A stretch of DNA of 64,000 nucleotides from contig NZ_MDKE01000002.1 of NCBI RefSeq assembly GCF_001870485.1, forward strand, positions 42,600 to 106,599, written 5' to 3'. Below are positions 55,473 through 64,000 of this stretch, piece by piece (position 1 is the first letter of the stretch; every line of letters starts with the position of its first letter). The DNA comes from Oceanisphaera psychrotolerans. Lineage in GTDB: Bacteria; Pseudomonadota; Gammaproteobacteria; Enterobacterales; Aeromonadaceae. The position numbers were made by a program, and so were the translations under genes. The notes beneath the pieces were generated by a model. The model saw only the letters and a program-made list of their open reading frames with translations. It did not search any database and had not been told where the DNA came from.

Positions 55473-57263
55473 TTACAGCGGCCTGGTGGCTTGTTCCAGC
55501 CAGGTGAGATCACTACCGCTCAGTTGCGGGCTGATTTTTTCCCATACCGCCTTGTGGTAGTTGTTGAGCCACTGGACATGTTTGGGCTCGAGCCAGTCGA
55601 GATCCAGCAGTCGGGCGTCGAAGGGTACAAAGGTCAGGGTTTCAAATTCGAAGACCGGGATATCCCCCCGGGTGTGTGCGGGCTGCACCACCTGCAGATT
55701 TTCGCAGCGAATGCCGAAACCGTCTTCCCGGTAATAGCCGGGTTCGTTGGACACGATCATGCCGGTAGTGAGCGGCACCATGCTGCCTTTGGGCGAGATC
55801 CGCTGGGGCCCTTCGTGCACGCTGAGGTAATGGCCCACGCCGTGGCCGGTACCGTGGTCGAAGTTGTAACCTTGTTGCCACAGGGGCATGCGTGCCAGGG
55901 CATCCAGTTGCTGGCCGCCGGTACCGGCCGGAAAGCGGGCGCAGGCCAGATCGATATGGCCACGCAACACCAGGGTGAACAGCTTGCGCATTTCGTCATC
56001 GGGCTGGCCGACGGCCACCGTACGGGTGATGTCGGTGGTGCCGTCCAGATACTGGCCGCCGGAGTCGACCAGATAAATGGCATCCTGACCCAGGGCACGG
56101 GGAGTGCCGTTGTCGTGGTGGTAATGGCACATGGCGGCATTGGGCCCCAGTGCCGAGATGGTGTTGAAACTCGGCTCCACAAATTCCGGGTTCTGGCGAC
56201 GAAAGGCCGCCAGCTGGTCGGCGAGGGTGCCTTCGTCTTCCTGCTCGGGATGGGGCTCGGCTGTCCGGCGGTCCAGCCAGGCCAGAAAGCGACACACGGC
56301 GGCGCCATCGCGCAGATGGGCGGCGCGACTGCCGTTTACTTCTACCGGGTTCTTGCAGGCCTTGGGCAACATGCAGGGGTCTTCGGCAAATACCAGCTCG
56401 GCCCCGGCCTGGCTCAGCATCAGGGTGCTCCAGGCGTTGGCGGTGTGCGGATCGAGTTGCACCCGGGCGCCTTGTTCGCCCAGTGTTTGCAGTGCCGTTT
56501 CCAGTTCACCGATGGGTAACAGGGCCACCCCCTGGCCGCAGTGAGCGGTCAGGTCCAGATCCTCGAACTTGTCGGTGTCCGCAAACAGCTGCACTTCACC
56601 ATTCTGGTGCAGCAGCGCAAAGCTCAGTACCACCGGCAGGCAGTCGATATCTCGGCCGCGAATATTCAGCAGCCAGTTGATGGGCTCGGCCTGGGTCAGC
56701 AACTGAGCATCGACCCGGTCGGCGGCCAGGGTGTCGGCAAGGCGATTGCGTTTGGCCTCGCTGTGCTGGCCGCTGTATTCCTGGTCGAGCAGTAACGCAG
56801 GGCGACAGTCTGGCACCGGTTGGTCGTGCCAGTGCAGATCGATCAGATTTGCCGTGACCGGTACCAGCGTGATGTTGCTGGCAGCCAGTCTGGCCTCGGC
56901 GCGCTGATGCCAGTGGTGGCTGTGCAACCTGGGATCGAAGCCGACCCGGCTGCCGGCGGTCAGCTCGGCGCTCAGCCAGTCCAGATAGGGATCGGCGATC
57001 AGGTGGTGAAAGCTGAACAGTGCCGGATCGCACTGGTGACGCACCTGCACCGTATAGCGGCCATCCACGAACACCGCAGCCTTGTCGGCCAGCAGCACGG
57101 CGGCGCCGGCCGAGCCGTTGAAGCCGCTGATCCAGTCCAGTCGCTCGGCATGGGGGGGAATGTATTCGCCCAGGTGTTCGTCGTCATGGGGCACGATAAA
57201 GGCGTCCAGACCCTGTTGTGCCATGCTGTTGCGCACGGCGGCAAGACGAGAAGCATGCGTCAT
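55473..57263 (-). CDS. Xaa-Pro aminopeptidase (M24B, long form)
   Basis: 596 residues, the three-domain long aminopeptidase P. Two N-terminal creatinase-like domains (about 1-310; GLDAFIVPHDDEHLGEYIPP, ERLDWISGFNGSAGAAVLL) precede the pita-bread catalytic domain with dinuclear metal ligands: YLVDSGGQYLDGTTDITRT (two Asp), GTGHGVGHYLSVHEGP (His), IVSNEPGYY (Glu) and FEFETLTFVP (Glu). It removes N-terminal residues before proline. TAAGGAGCCACC precedes the ATG and belongs to the end of a small upstream ORF. Confidence 0.93.
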   Translation of the reverse strand: MTHASRLAAVRNSMAQQGLDAFIVPHDDEHLGEYIPPHAERLDWISGFNGSAGAAVLLADKAAVFVDGRYTVQVRHQCDPALFSFHHLIADPYLDWLSAELTAGSRVGFDPRLHSHHWHQRAEARLAASNITLVPVTANLIDLHWHDQPVPDCRPALLLDQEYSGQHSEAKRNRLADTLAADRVDAQLLTQAEPINWLLNIRGRDIDCLPVVLSFALLHQNGEVQLFADTDKFEDLDLTAHCGQGVALLPIGELETALQTLGEQGARVQLDPHTANAWSTLMLSQAGAELVFAEDPCMLPKACKNPVEVNGSRAAHLRDGAAVCRFLAWLDRRTAEPHPEQEDEGTLADQLAAFRRQNPEFVEPSFNTISALGPNAAMCHYHHDNGTPRALGQDAIYLVDSGGQYLDGTTDITRTVAVGQPDDEMRKLFTLVLRGHIDLACARFPAGTGGQQLDALARMPLWQQGYNFDHGTGHGVGHYLSVHEGPQRISPKGSMVPLTTGMIVSNEPGYYREDGFGIRCENLQVVQPAHTRGDIPVFEFETLTFVPFDARLLDLDWLEPKHVQWLNNYHKAVWEKISPQLSGSDLTWLEQATRPL

Positions 57264-57272
57264 GGTGGCTCC

Positions 57273-57449
57273 TTAGCGAGAATTAAGCAGTTGCGTGATG
57301 GACTGATCCGCCGATGCGATATGTTGTTTCAACCGGACGGCGGCTTCAAATTGGCGCCGCTCCCGCTGGGGGTCACGACCATGGCCAAGGCTGCACAGGT
57401 CGGGCAGTGCAGCCGGCTGGATCAGGGATTTGCAGGGGGCCCGGTTCAT
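57273..57449 (-). CDS. Possible small protein, 58 aa, upstream of the aminopeptidase gene
   Basis: An ATG at 57449 opens 58 codons ending in TAA (57273-57275), whose stop overlaps the ribosome-binding site of the aminopeptidase gene. The sequence looks protein-like: LPDLCSLGHGRDPQRERRQF, then a helical EAAVRLKQHIASADQSITQL. There is no strong ribosome-binding site in front. The gap between the DMT gene and the aminopeptidase gene is exactly filled by it. I do not recognise a family. Confidence 0.45.
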   Translation of the reverse strand: MNRAPCKSLIQPAALPDLCSLGHGRDPQRERRQFEAAVRLKQHIASADQSITQLLNSR

Positions 57450-57482
57450 CTGGAATTGTATAGGGTTTGCGATTGACTCACT

Positions 57483-58391
57483 CTACTCCGCCTGCGAAGG
57501 GTTGGCAAACCGCGGCTTGACCTTCAATTGCTGGATCAACAACGCCACCACTATCATCGACAACCCGACCAGGGTGGCGGGGTAGATTTCTTCGCCCACC
57601 AGAAAACGCAGCAGCAGCAGCGAAGCGAACGGCGAGATGAAGATCAGGTTGGAGATACGGGCGGTATTTTCCGCATGGCGCATGGCCATCAGCCACATCA
57701 CGAAGGCGAAGCCCATTTCAAACATGCCCACATAGATGGCGCCAACCCAGCCTTGCCAGGCGGTCAGGTTGAAATCAGACCAGATGGCGGTGGCCAGGGT
57801 AATAATCGGCAGTGCCAGGATGAAGCTCAGGGTCAGCGCCACCAGCGGATCACCCTGATTGCGGGTGTTGAGTATCCAGTAGCTTGCCCAGATCAGGGTG
57901 GAGATCAGCGCCAGGGCTACGCCGAGGGGATCGTCAAAATCCAGGCTGAGCACGTTGCCCTTGGTGGCGATGACCATGGCGCCCAGATAACCGAGCACGA
58001 TGGCGACCCAGTCCTGTCGGCGGATTTTCTGACCCAGGAAGGGCACCGCCAGCAGGGTAAGCGTAATGGCCCAGGTGTAGTTGAGCGTTTGTGCCTGTTG
58101 TGCCGGCAGCCGGTCATAGGCCTGGAACAGGATCAGGTAATAGAGTGCCGGGTTGAGCAGGCCGAGCAGCAGATAAAAACCGGGCCGGGCGCGTAGATAA
58201 GTGCCAAGCAAGGCCAGCTTGCCCTGGTAGGAAAGCAGCCCCAGCAGCACCAGGATGGAGCTGGCGGTGGCCACCAGCAACAGCTGAGCCGGCGAAAAAT
58301 AGTTCAGCGAGAGCTTGAAGGCGGTGGCCACCGTCGACCAGCAGGCCACGGCCCCCAGCCCGAACAGATAGGCTTTCTTTTGATCTTTCAT
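57483..58391 (-). CDS. EamA/DMT-family exporter
   Basis: 302 residues with ten predicted helices in two EamA repeats (about 8-140 and 150-290; ALYYLILFQAYDRLPAQQAQTLNYTWAITL, then AIYVGMFEMGFAFVMWLMAM). It is an inner-membrane drug/metabolite transporter of unknown substrate. ATG 58391 (MKDQKKAYLFGLGAVACWST) is used rather than a TTG at 58403. No good ribosome-binding site precedes it; instead three GTTATCAACT repeats do. Confidence 0.9.
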   Translation of the reverse strand: MKDQKKAYLFGLGAVACWSTVATAFKLSLNYFSPAQLLLVATASSILVLLGLLSYQGKLALLGTYLRARPGFYLLLGLLNPALYYLILFQAYDRLPAQQAQTLNYTWAITLTLLAVPFLGQKIRRQDWVAIVLGYLGAMVIATKGNVLSLDFDDPLGVALALISTLIWASYWILNTRNQGDPLVALTLSFILALPIITLATAIWSDFNLTAWQGWVGAIYVGMFEMGFAFVMWLMAMRHAENTARISNLIFISPFASLLLLRFLVGEEIYPATLVGLSMIVVALLIQQLKVKPRFANPSQAE

Positions 58392-58395
58392 TGTT

Positions 58396-58425
58396 GTTAT
58401 CAACTGTTATCAACTGTTATCAACC
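58396..58425. repeat. Three tandem GTTATCAACT repeats in front of the DMT exporter gene
   Basis: The 10-bp unit occurs three times (the last as GTTATCAACC) directly upstream of the start codon, read on the minus strand as GTTGATAAC. One unit equals one helical turn, so it could be a regulator-binding array or slippage product. Confidence 0.7.
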
Positions 58426-58485
58426 GTGCAGAGAATAGGCCAGTGTAGGAAGCCAGGGGGCGGGGAGCAAGGGGTAAGCGGCCGG

Positions 58486-58686
58486 CTATTGCAGTTCGTC
58501 GAAGGGGCGGCGTTTTTCTTCTTCCAGCGTGAGCTCCTCCAGAATTCGGACCCGCTCGCGCAGCCGGTGGTTTTCCGCTTCCAGCTCCTGCAGACGCTCG
58601 TCGACTTCGCTCTGAGTGCGGCCCTGATGTACCAGCAGTAACACCAGACCGATGACCAGCCCCAGCAACAGTATCCACAGCAACAT
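58486..58686 (-). CDS. Small membrane protein with a coiled coil, PspB-like in layout
   Basis: 66 residues: an N-terminal helix (MLLWILLLGLVIGLVLLLV) and a coiled coil (EVDERLQELEAENHRLRERV, then RILEEL). GGAGGG lies 7 bases before the ATG, strong support for translation. The size and helix-plus-coil layout resemble phage shock protein B, but I see no pspA or pspC nearby, so the name is not assigned. It probably interacts with a partner at the inner membrane. Confidence 0.75.
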   Translation of the reverse strand: MLLWILLLGLVIGLVLLLVHQGRTQSEVDERLQELEAENHRLRERVRILEELTLEEEKRRPFDELQ

Positions 58687-58793
58687 GATGATTCCCTCCG
58701 GTGTGACAAGGTCAGCTTACTATCCAATGACCGCCGTAATAAAGGAAGGGCTGCACGAGGCAGCCCTTCGATTGATATTACATCGAGCTTTGC

Positions 58794-61700
58794 TTAATGA
58801 TTACCCTGTGCCTTGGGCGTCTGGCTTTCATCGAATACCGGCAAGGGTTTGTGCCGTGAAGCCAGGAAGGTGTAGATCACCGGCAGCACGAACAGGGTGA
58901 ACAGGGTACCTATGCTCAGACCCGAGACGATGACGATGCCCATGCCGAAGCGGGAGATGGCACCGGCACCGACCGCGAACAGCAGCGGGATCAGGCCGGC
59001 CACCATGGCGGCGGTGGTCATCAGGATGGCGCGCAGGCGGACGCGAGCCGCGATACGGATGGCGTCGGTGCGGTCGCGGCCGTTATGCAGTTGCTCTTCC
59101 TTGGCCACCTCGCACATCAGAATGCCGTGCTTGGTGATGATGCCGACCAGGGTGATCAGCCCCACCTGGGTATAGATGTTCATGGTACCCAGGCCCCAGG
59201 CCAGCGCCACCAGGCGCCGGAAATGGCCAGCGGCACCGACACCATGATCACCAGCGGGTCACGCACACTCTCGAACTGGGACGCCAGCACCAGGAAGATG
59301 ATGAACAGCGCCAGCAAAAAGGTCATGTACAGGGCATCGCCTTCGGTCACGAACTGGCGGGCCGCTCCCAGATAGTCGTGGTTGTAGCCGCTGGGCAGCT
59401 GGGCGGTGACTTCCTGCTCCAGAAAGCCGATGGCATCGCCCATGGATACCCCGGGGGTGAGCACGGCGCCGATGGTGGCCGAGTTCAGCTGGTTGTAGTG
59501 GGGCAGGGCGCGGGGCTCGGCTTCCATGGTGATCGACACCAGATTGGCCAGCGGTACCATGTCGCCGTTGTTGGCGCGCACATAATAGTCGTTGATGGAG
59601 TCCGGATTGAGGCGGTTTTCCCGGGCAACCTGGGGAATGACCTCGTAGCTGCGGCCATCCAGATCGACCCGGTTGACGTAGCCGTCACTCATCATGGTGG
59701 ACAGGGTAATGGCGATATCCTGCATGGTGACGCCGTAGGCGCCGGCCTTGTCCCGGTTGACCTCGATTTTCATGGTGCCCGAGTCGAACGCCAGGTTCAG
59801 CTCGCTGTAGACAAACAGCGGGCTCTGGCGGACCTTGCCCAGCATCTCGGCGGCCACTTCATACAGGCTCTCGAAGTTGTTGGGAGTGGTCAGCACATAC
59901 TGTACCGGCAGGCCGCTGGAAACCCCGGGCAGCTCGGGCCGCGGGAAGGCGCTGATGGCCACCGCCGGTATGGTCTGCAGCTGGGGACTGAGGCGACCCA
60001 TGACGTCTTGCTGGGCATCCCGCTGGCTCCAGGGTTTGAGCACGGCGACCCCCAGGCCCTGGTTGGCATTGGGCACGCCGGACAGGGTTATCGAGGTACC
60101 GACGGCATCGTCCTGGTTGAGGATACCTACCGCCTGGCGCATGTTGCTCTCGATATAGTCGAGGTTGGCGGTATTGGGGGCCTTGGCCATCATCATGAAG
60201 ACGCCACGGTCTTCATTGGGGGCTAGTTCGCTGGGAATGAAGCTGAACAGTACCGGCATGGTCGCGAACACCAGCAGGGCAAAGGCTATCACCACGGGAC
60301 GTTTTTGCAGCACCGCATCCAGCATGCGGGCGTAGATGGCGGTAATCCTGTTCAGGGTGTTTTCCACCCCCTGTTCGAAGCGGTCAGGGTTGTCGTGGGC
60401 CTTGAGCAATTTCGAGCACATCATCGGCGACAGGGTCAGCGCCACTATGCCCGAGATGAACACGGCACCGGCCAGGGTGAGGGCAAATTCTTTGAACAGG
60501 GAACCGGTAATGCCGCTCATCAGCGCGATGGGCGCATAGACCGCCGCCAGGGTGATGGTCATGGTGATCACCGGCAGGGCAATTTCCCGGGTGCCGAGGA
60601 TGGCGGCTCGGTAGGGCGGTTCGCCGGCCTTGATGTGCCGGTCGACGTTTTCCACCACCACGATGGCGTCATCCACCACCAGACCGATGGCCAGTACCAT
60701 GGCCAGCAGCGTCATCAGGTTGATGCTGAAGCCGAACATGCTCATCAGCATGACCACCCCGATCAGCGACAGGGGGATGGTGATGATGGGGATCAGTACG
60801 GCGCGCAGCGAGCCCAGGAACAGGGTAATGACCACGAGCACGATCAGCGAGGCCTCGAGTATGGTCTTGAGCACCTCGGCGATGGACTCGTTGATGGCGT
60901 CGGTGGCGTCGTACAGCAGCTTCATCTTGATGGTGTCGGGCATGTTGCGCTCAAGCTCCGGCAACATGATCCGCACATTGTCGGCCACATCCAGCGGGTT
61001 GGCGGAGGGGGTGGGATCGACACCGATGATTACCGCTGGCTCACCGTTGGCCAGGGCGCGCACCACATCGTGGCTTTTTTCCAGCGATACCTTGGCCACG
61101 TCGCGCAGCCGCACCACGGCATCATCCCGGGTGGCAACCACCAGCGACTCCAGCTGTTCGGTGTTCTCGACCTGGGAGTTGATGTCGCTGTTGTAGAGCA
61201 TGAAATAACCGGTCGACTGACCGGCCGCCGACTGATAGTTGTTGGCCTGCAGCACCGACAGGATTTCGCTGGCGGTCAGCTGATGGGCCGCCATACGCAG
61301 CGGATCCAGCCAGATACGCAGGGCGAACTGGGTGCCACCGAACAGGTTGAGCTTGGCTACCCCGTCCACCGAGTAGAACTGGGGCTGCACCACCCGTTCC
61401 AGGTAGTCGTTGATCTGGGGGGAATTGAGCTCGTCACTGCTGAAGGCGATATACATGATCGAGGTTGACGACCCCGTACTCATCTCCAGGCTGGGGTCTT
61501 CTGCCTCCTGAGGCAGCTCGGAACGCACCGAGTTGACCCGTGCCAGTATATCCGACAGTGCCGCATTGGGGTCGGTGTTCAGCTTCATCTGCACCGTGAT
61601 CGTGGAGCTGCCGTTGGTGCTGGAGGAGTTCATGAAGTCGATGTTGTCGGCCTGGGCGATGGCCTGCTCCAGAGGCTGGGTAATAAAGCCTTGGATCAGG

Positions 61701-61870
61701 TCGGCACTGGCGCCGAAGTAGCTGGTGCTGACGGTGACCACGGTATTGGTCATCTCCGGGTATTCACGCACCTGCATTTTCTGCAGGGCCTGCAGCCCGA
61801 GCAGGACGATCAGCAGGCTGATCGAGACGGCCAGTACCGGCCGTTTGATAAAGATATCGGTAAAGCGCAT
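58794..61870 (-). CDS. RND multidrug efflux permease (frameshift near 59213)
   Basis: About 1025 residues after repair. MRFTDIFIKRPVLAVSISLL begins a typical HAE1 RND pump. Motif A ADDAIVVVENV is seen as GLVVDDAIVVVENVDRHIKAG, with 12 helices and two periplasmic loops. At 59211-59215 one C is missing (minus strand GCCTGG; GCCCTGG restores SGALVALAWGLGTMNIYTQV). The last 138 codons lie in the other frame and end with RHKPLPVFDESQTPKAQGNH. It acts with the upstream adaptor and an outer-membrane channel not encoded here. GGAGAACC precedes the start. Confidence 0.92.
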
Positions 61871-61882
61871 CAGGTTCTCCGC

Positions 61883-63004
61883 TTACAGCAGGGGGGCCGA
61901 TTCGGGGGTGTCGAGGGCATCGCTTTCCACCGGCTTGACGAGACTGCCGTTGGACAGGCGCACCTGGCCCGAAGTAACGATGGTCTCGCCGGATTTCAGG
62001 CCTTTGGTCACGCGGGCAAAATCGGCTTCACGTTCGGCGACTTCCACCACCCGTTGCCGGGCGACCAGCACGGTGTCGCCGTCATCGTTCTGCTGCTCTT
62101 CCACCACATAGACGGTCTGACCATAGAGGGTAAAGTTGATGGCATGCTGGGGCACCAGCAGCTGACCGGCGAGGGTCGGCAGGTTGACGTTCAGCTTGGC
62201 GAACATGCCCGAGCGCAGTTTGCCATCCTGATTGGGGATGCTGGCCTGCACCTGTACCACGCCCGACTCCGGATTAATCTGGGGTTCGATGGCGGTGATC
62301 TCGCCCTCGAACGGCGTCTCCGGATAGGCATCGACGAAGATGTTCAGCGTCTGCCCCACCTTGATGTCGGCAATCCGGGTCTGGGGAATGGTAAAGCGAA
62401 TGCGGAACTGGCTGATGTCTTCCAGTCGGGCGATATCGGTGCCCGCATTCAGGTACTGACCGAGAAAGGCATTACGGATGCCCATGACGCCATCGAAGGG
62501 GGCACGAATGGTGCGTCTTTCTATGGTGGCCTTGAGTGAGTCAACCTGACCCTGCAGCTCCTGATAACTGGCCTGGGCATCATCCAGCTGGCCCTTGGAG
62601 ACCGAGCCGCGGGAGTAGAGCTGGCGCATCCGCTCCAGATTGGCCTTCACCGCTGGCAGGCGGCCCTGGGTACTGCGCAGGTTTGCTTTTTCTACATCGG
62701 CATCCAGTTCAAGCAGAATATCGCCGGTGGCAACCTGTTGGCCTGATTCGAAGTGAATGGTACGCACAATGCCGGCCGATTCGTTACTGACGTTGATACC
62801 CTGAATGGGCTCGATAAAACCGATGGCGGCAATGCTGGGGGACCAGTCGACTGCCTCCACCGTCCGGGTGGTGACCGGGAAGCTGGGCACGGGCTGATTG
62901 GCGAAAAACTGTGCCATTTTCTCTTGCTTGAACAGGTTAAAGCCGATCACGCTGCCAAAAATCACTATGACTATCAGCAGCATGGACAGGGTCCATTTTT
63001 TCAT
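61883..63004 (-). CDS. RND efflux periplasmic adaptor (membrane fusion protein)
   Basis: 373 residues. An N-terminal membrane segment (LSMLLIVIVIFGSVIGFNLF), a barrel-sandwich/lipoyl motif (GIVRTIHFESGQQVATGDIL), a short helical hairpin (about 95-155), a beta-barrel (RIRFTIPQTRIADIKVGQTL) and a membrane-proximal domain. It links the RND permease to an outer-membrane channel. ATG 63004 with GGAGCAATCTG in front is used. It is 12 bases before the permease gene. Confidence 0.93.
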   Translation of the reverse strand: MKKWTLSMLLIVIVIFGSVIGFNLFKQEKMAQFFANQPVPSFPVTTRTVEAVDWSPSIAAIGFIEPIQGINVSNESAGIVRTIHFESGQQVATGDILLELDADVEKANLRSTQGRLPAVKANLERMRQLYSRGSVSKGQLDDAQASYQELQGQVDSLKATIERRTIRAPFDGVMGIRNAFLGQYLNAGTDIARLEDISQFRIRFTIPQTRIADIKVGQTLNIFVDAYPETPFEGEITAIEPQINPESGVVQVQASIPNQDGKLRSGMFAKLNVNLPTLAGQLLVPQHAINFTLYGQTVYVVEEQQNDDGDTVLVARQRVVEVAEREADFARVTKGLKSGETIVTSGQVRLSNGSLVKPVESDALDTPESAPLL

Positions 63005-63023
63005 CAGATTGCTCCGCAAATGT

Positions 63024-63590
63024 TTATCGTTTCAGGATGGCGTTCCAGTTGGCATCGATCAGAGATTCATACAGCCCTTCGTGCAAATCGATACGTCCCT
63101 TGGTGTGTTTCTGGGTCAGCAGCAGCAGATTTTCCAGGGTCATGCCGCACAACACCTCGGCCGGCAGCTCCCGGAACAGGCCCTCTTCGAGGCCCTGTTC
63201 GAAAAATTCGAACACGGGTTTGAAGTAACGGTCGTGCAGTTCCTGGTCTTCTTCCTTGCTGAACAGCGGTGAGGCTTCATATTGCACCCGGTAGAGCAGG
63301 CAATCCGGGCTGTCGAGCAGGCAGTGGATGGTATTCAGCCAGAGGGTGCGAAACTGGTCGTAGCAGCTCGCCCCGGGATCGAGTCCCCGGGTGACGCGGT
63401 TTCCAATCTCCTGCATCCGCTCTTCGTGCACACAGCGCAGCAGGGTTTCTTTATCGGCAAAATAACGATAGATGGTGCCGGTGGCGACGCCAGCATGCTG
63501 AGCCACCAGGTGCATCGACATGCCCTGAAAGCCGCAGCGGGCGATCAGGGTTTCTGCTGCACTGAGAATGCGTTCGCGTTTGTCGGACAT
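63024..63590 (-). CDS. TetR-family regulator of the RND efflux operon
   Basis: 188 residues. The N-terminal HTH is MSDKRERILSAAETLIARCG and ATGTIYRYFADKETLLRCVH; the C-terminal half is the ligand and dimerisation domain. It is the first gene of the operon tetR-adaptor-permease. A perfect 18-bp palindrome 33 bp upstream is its likely operator. By analogy it represses the operon until a toxic ligand binds. Confidence 0.93.
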   Translation of the reverse strand: MSDKRERILSAAETLIARCGFQGMSMHLVAQHAGVATGTIYRYFADKETLLRCVHEERMQEIGNRVTRGLDPGASCYDQFRTLWLNTIHCLLDSPDCLLYRVQYEASPLFSKEEDQELHDRYFKPVFEFFEQGLEEGLFRELPAEVLCGMTLENLLLLTQKHTKGRIDLHEGLYESLIDANWNAILKR

Positions 63591-63622
63591 GAGATTACCG
63601 CGTTACCGTATGAGATGACTTG

Positions 63623-63640
63623 TGAATGAACGTTCATTCA
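63623..63640. promoter_or_regulatory. TetR-type operator
   Basis: TGAATGAACGTTCATTCA is a perfect 18-bp palindrome of the TGAATGAN...CATTCA type used by AcrR-like TetR regulators. It lies in the promoter region of the efflux operon. Confidence 0.85.
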
Positions 63641-63770
63641 TTTTTTGGGGATTCTAGATCTTTTCTTCTATAAGTCAATCGGCATCCGTGACACCTACCG
63701 CCAGTCTAGCCAAAAAAATCAGCATCCTGCCGGTAAAATCAGCACTCGGTGCTTTATTGTGAAAAAGTGC

Positions 63771-63799
63771 TGGACAAGAAAGGGGGTGAACCTTAGTAT
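63771..63799 (+). promoter_or_regulatory. Promoter of the tRNA operon
   Basis: -35 TGGACA (63771-63776), a 17-bp spacer and -10 TAGTAT (63794-63799), followed by a GC-rich discriminator CGCAGCG. The latter suggests stringent control. The predicted start is about 13 bp before tRNA-Arg. Confidence 0.75.
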
Positions 63800-63819
63800 T
63801 CGCAGCGTCCAAATGTAGA

Positions 63820-63896
<77 letters not shown>

Positions 63897-63922
63897 TCTG
63901 GTATTGGACGAAAAGTAGTATT

Positions 63923-63999
63923 GGTGACCGTAGCTCAGTTGGTAGAGTCCCGGATTGTGATTCCGGTTGTCGCGGGTTCGAGCCCCGTCGGTCACCCCA
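63923..63999 (+). tRNA. hisR: tRNA-His (anticodon GTG)
   Basis: 77 bases including the encoded G at -1 (63923) opposite C73, typical of tRNA-His. The acceptor GTGACCG / CGGTCAC, anticodon loop ATTGTGA with GTG, and TPsiC loop TTCGAGC are clear, with CCA at 63997-63999. The operon continues beyond the window. Confidence 0.97.
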
Positions 64000-64000
64000 G

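Noticed and set aside
56820..57476. Plus-strand frame running through the aminopeptidase gene into the 57.3-57.5 kb gap
   Set aside because: Most of it is antisense to the aminopeptidase gene. The minus-strand 58-codon ORF explains the gap better.

Overview
The window is a high-GC gammaproteobacterial chromosome segment. Gene content, protein similarity to E. coli and Vibrio relatives, and the order hemN / ntrBC / glnA / typA / yihY / dtd / recG point to a marine Aeromonadaceae-type organism (Oceanimonas, Oceanisphaera or Zobellella would fit). That assignment is inference from remembered gene orders. The polA, engB, typA and glnA neighbourhood is usually close to oriC in this group, but no origin is visible here.

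Layout: (1) 1-2.1 kb: a truncated yhhQ, a small exported protein of unknown function, a Fur box with an adjacent RyhB-type small RNA whose core repeat is expanded to three units, and elbB. (2) 2.1-6.3 kb: polA, then a TPP riboswitch controlling thiD. (3) 6.5-12.2 kb: a complete seven-gene Mrp/Mnh cation/proton antiporter operon. (4) 12.2-20.3 kb: a signalling island in which a CheY-like regulator, a receiver-HDOD protein and an HPt-receiver-GGDEF diguanylate cyclase diverge from two histidine kinases. (5) 20.4-31.4 kb: a trans-4-hydroxy-L-proline catabolic cluster (epimerase, FAD D-amino-acid dehydrogenase, NhaC-type transporter, DapA-type deaminase, semialdehyde dehydrogenase, TRAP transporter, GntR regulator) with rsuA inside it. 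(6) 31.4-36 kb: engB, cytochrome c4, a methyltransferase, yihI, a DUF2489 protein and hemN. (7) 36-46 kb: add, ntrC, ntrB, a slyA-type regulator with an HlyD/FUSC efflux pair, glnA with a sigma-54/NtrC promoter, and typA. (8) 46-64 kb: yihY, a prolyl aminopeptidase, dtd, yiiD, an AsmA-like protein, recG, pssA, an aminopeptidase P, a DMT exporter, two small ORFs, a TetR-controlled RND efflux system, and the start of a tRNA-Arg / tRNA-His operon.

Five genes (mnhA, the receiver-HDOD gene, the nhaC-type gene, yihI and the RND permease) each carry one frameshift, and each is exactly one base short of a continuous frame next to a G or C run. This looks like systematic sequence error rather than five true pseudogenes.

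Most of the window is recognisable housekeeping or metabolic DNA. The best candidates for something undescribed are the expanded RyhB core, the HPt/c-di-GMP signalling island, and a fold-back intergenic element near recG whose arm sequence recurs downstream of the FUSC gene. I found no CRISPR array, prophage, defence island, integron or intact insertion sequence.
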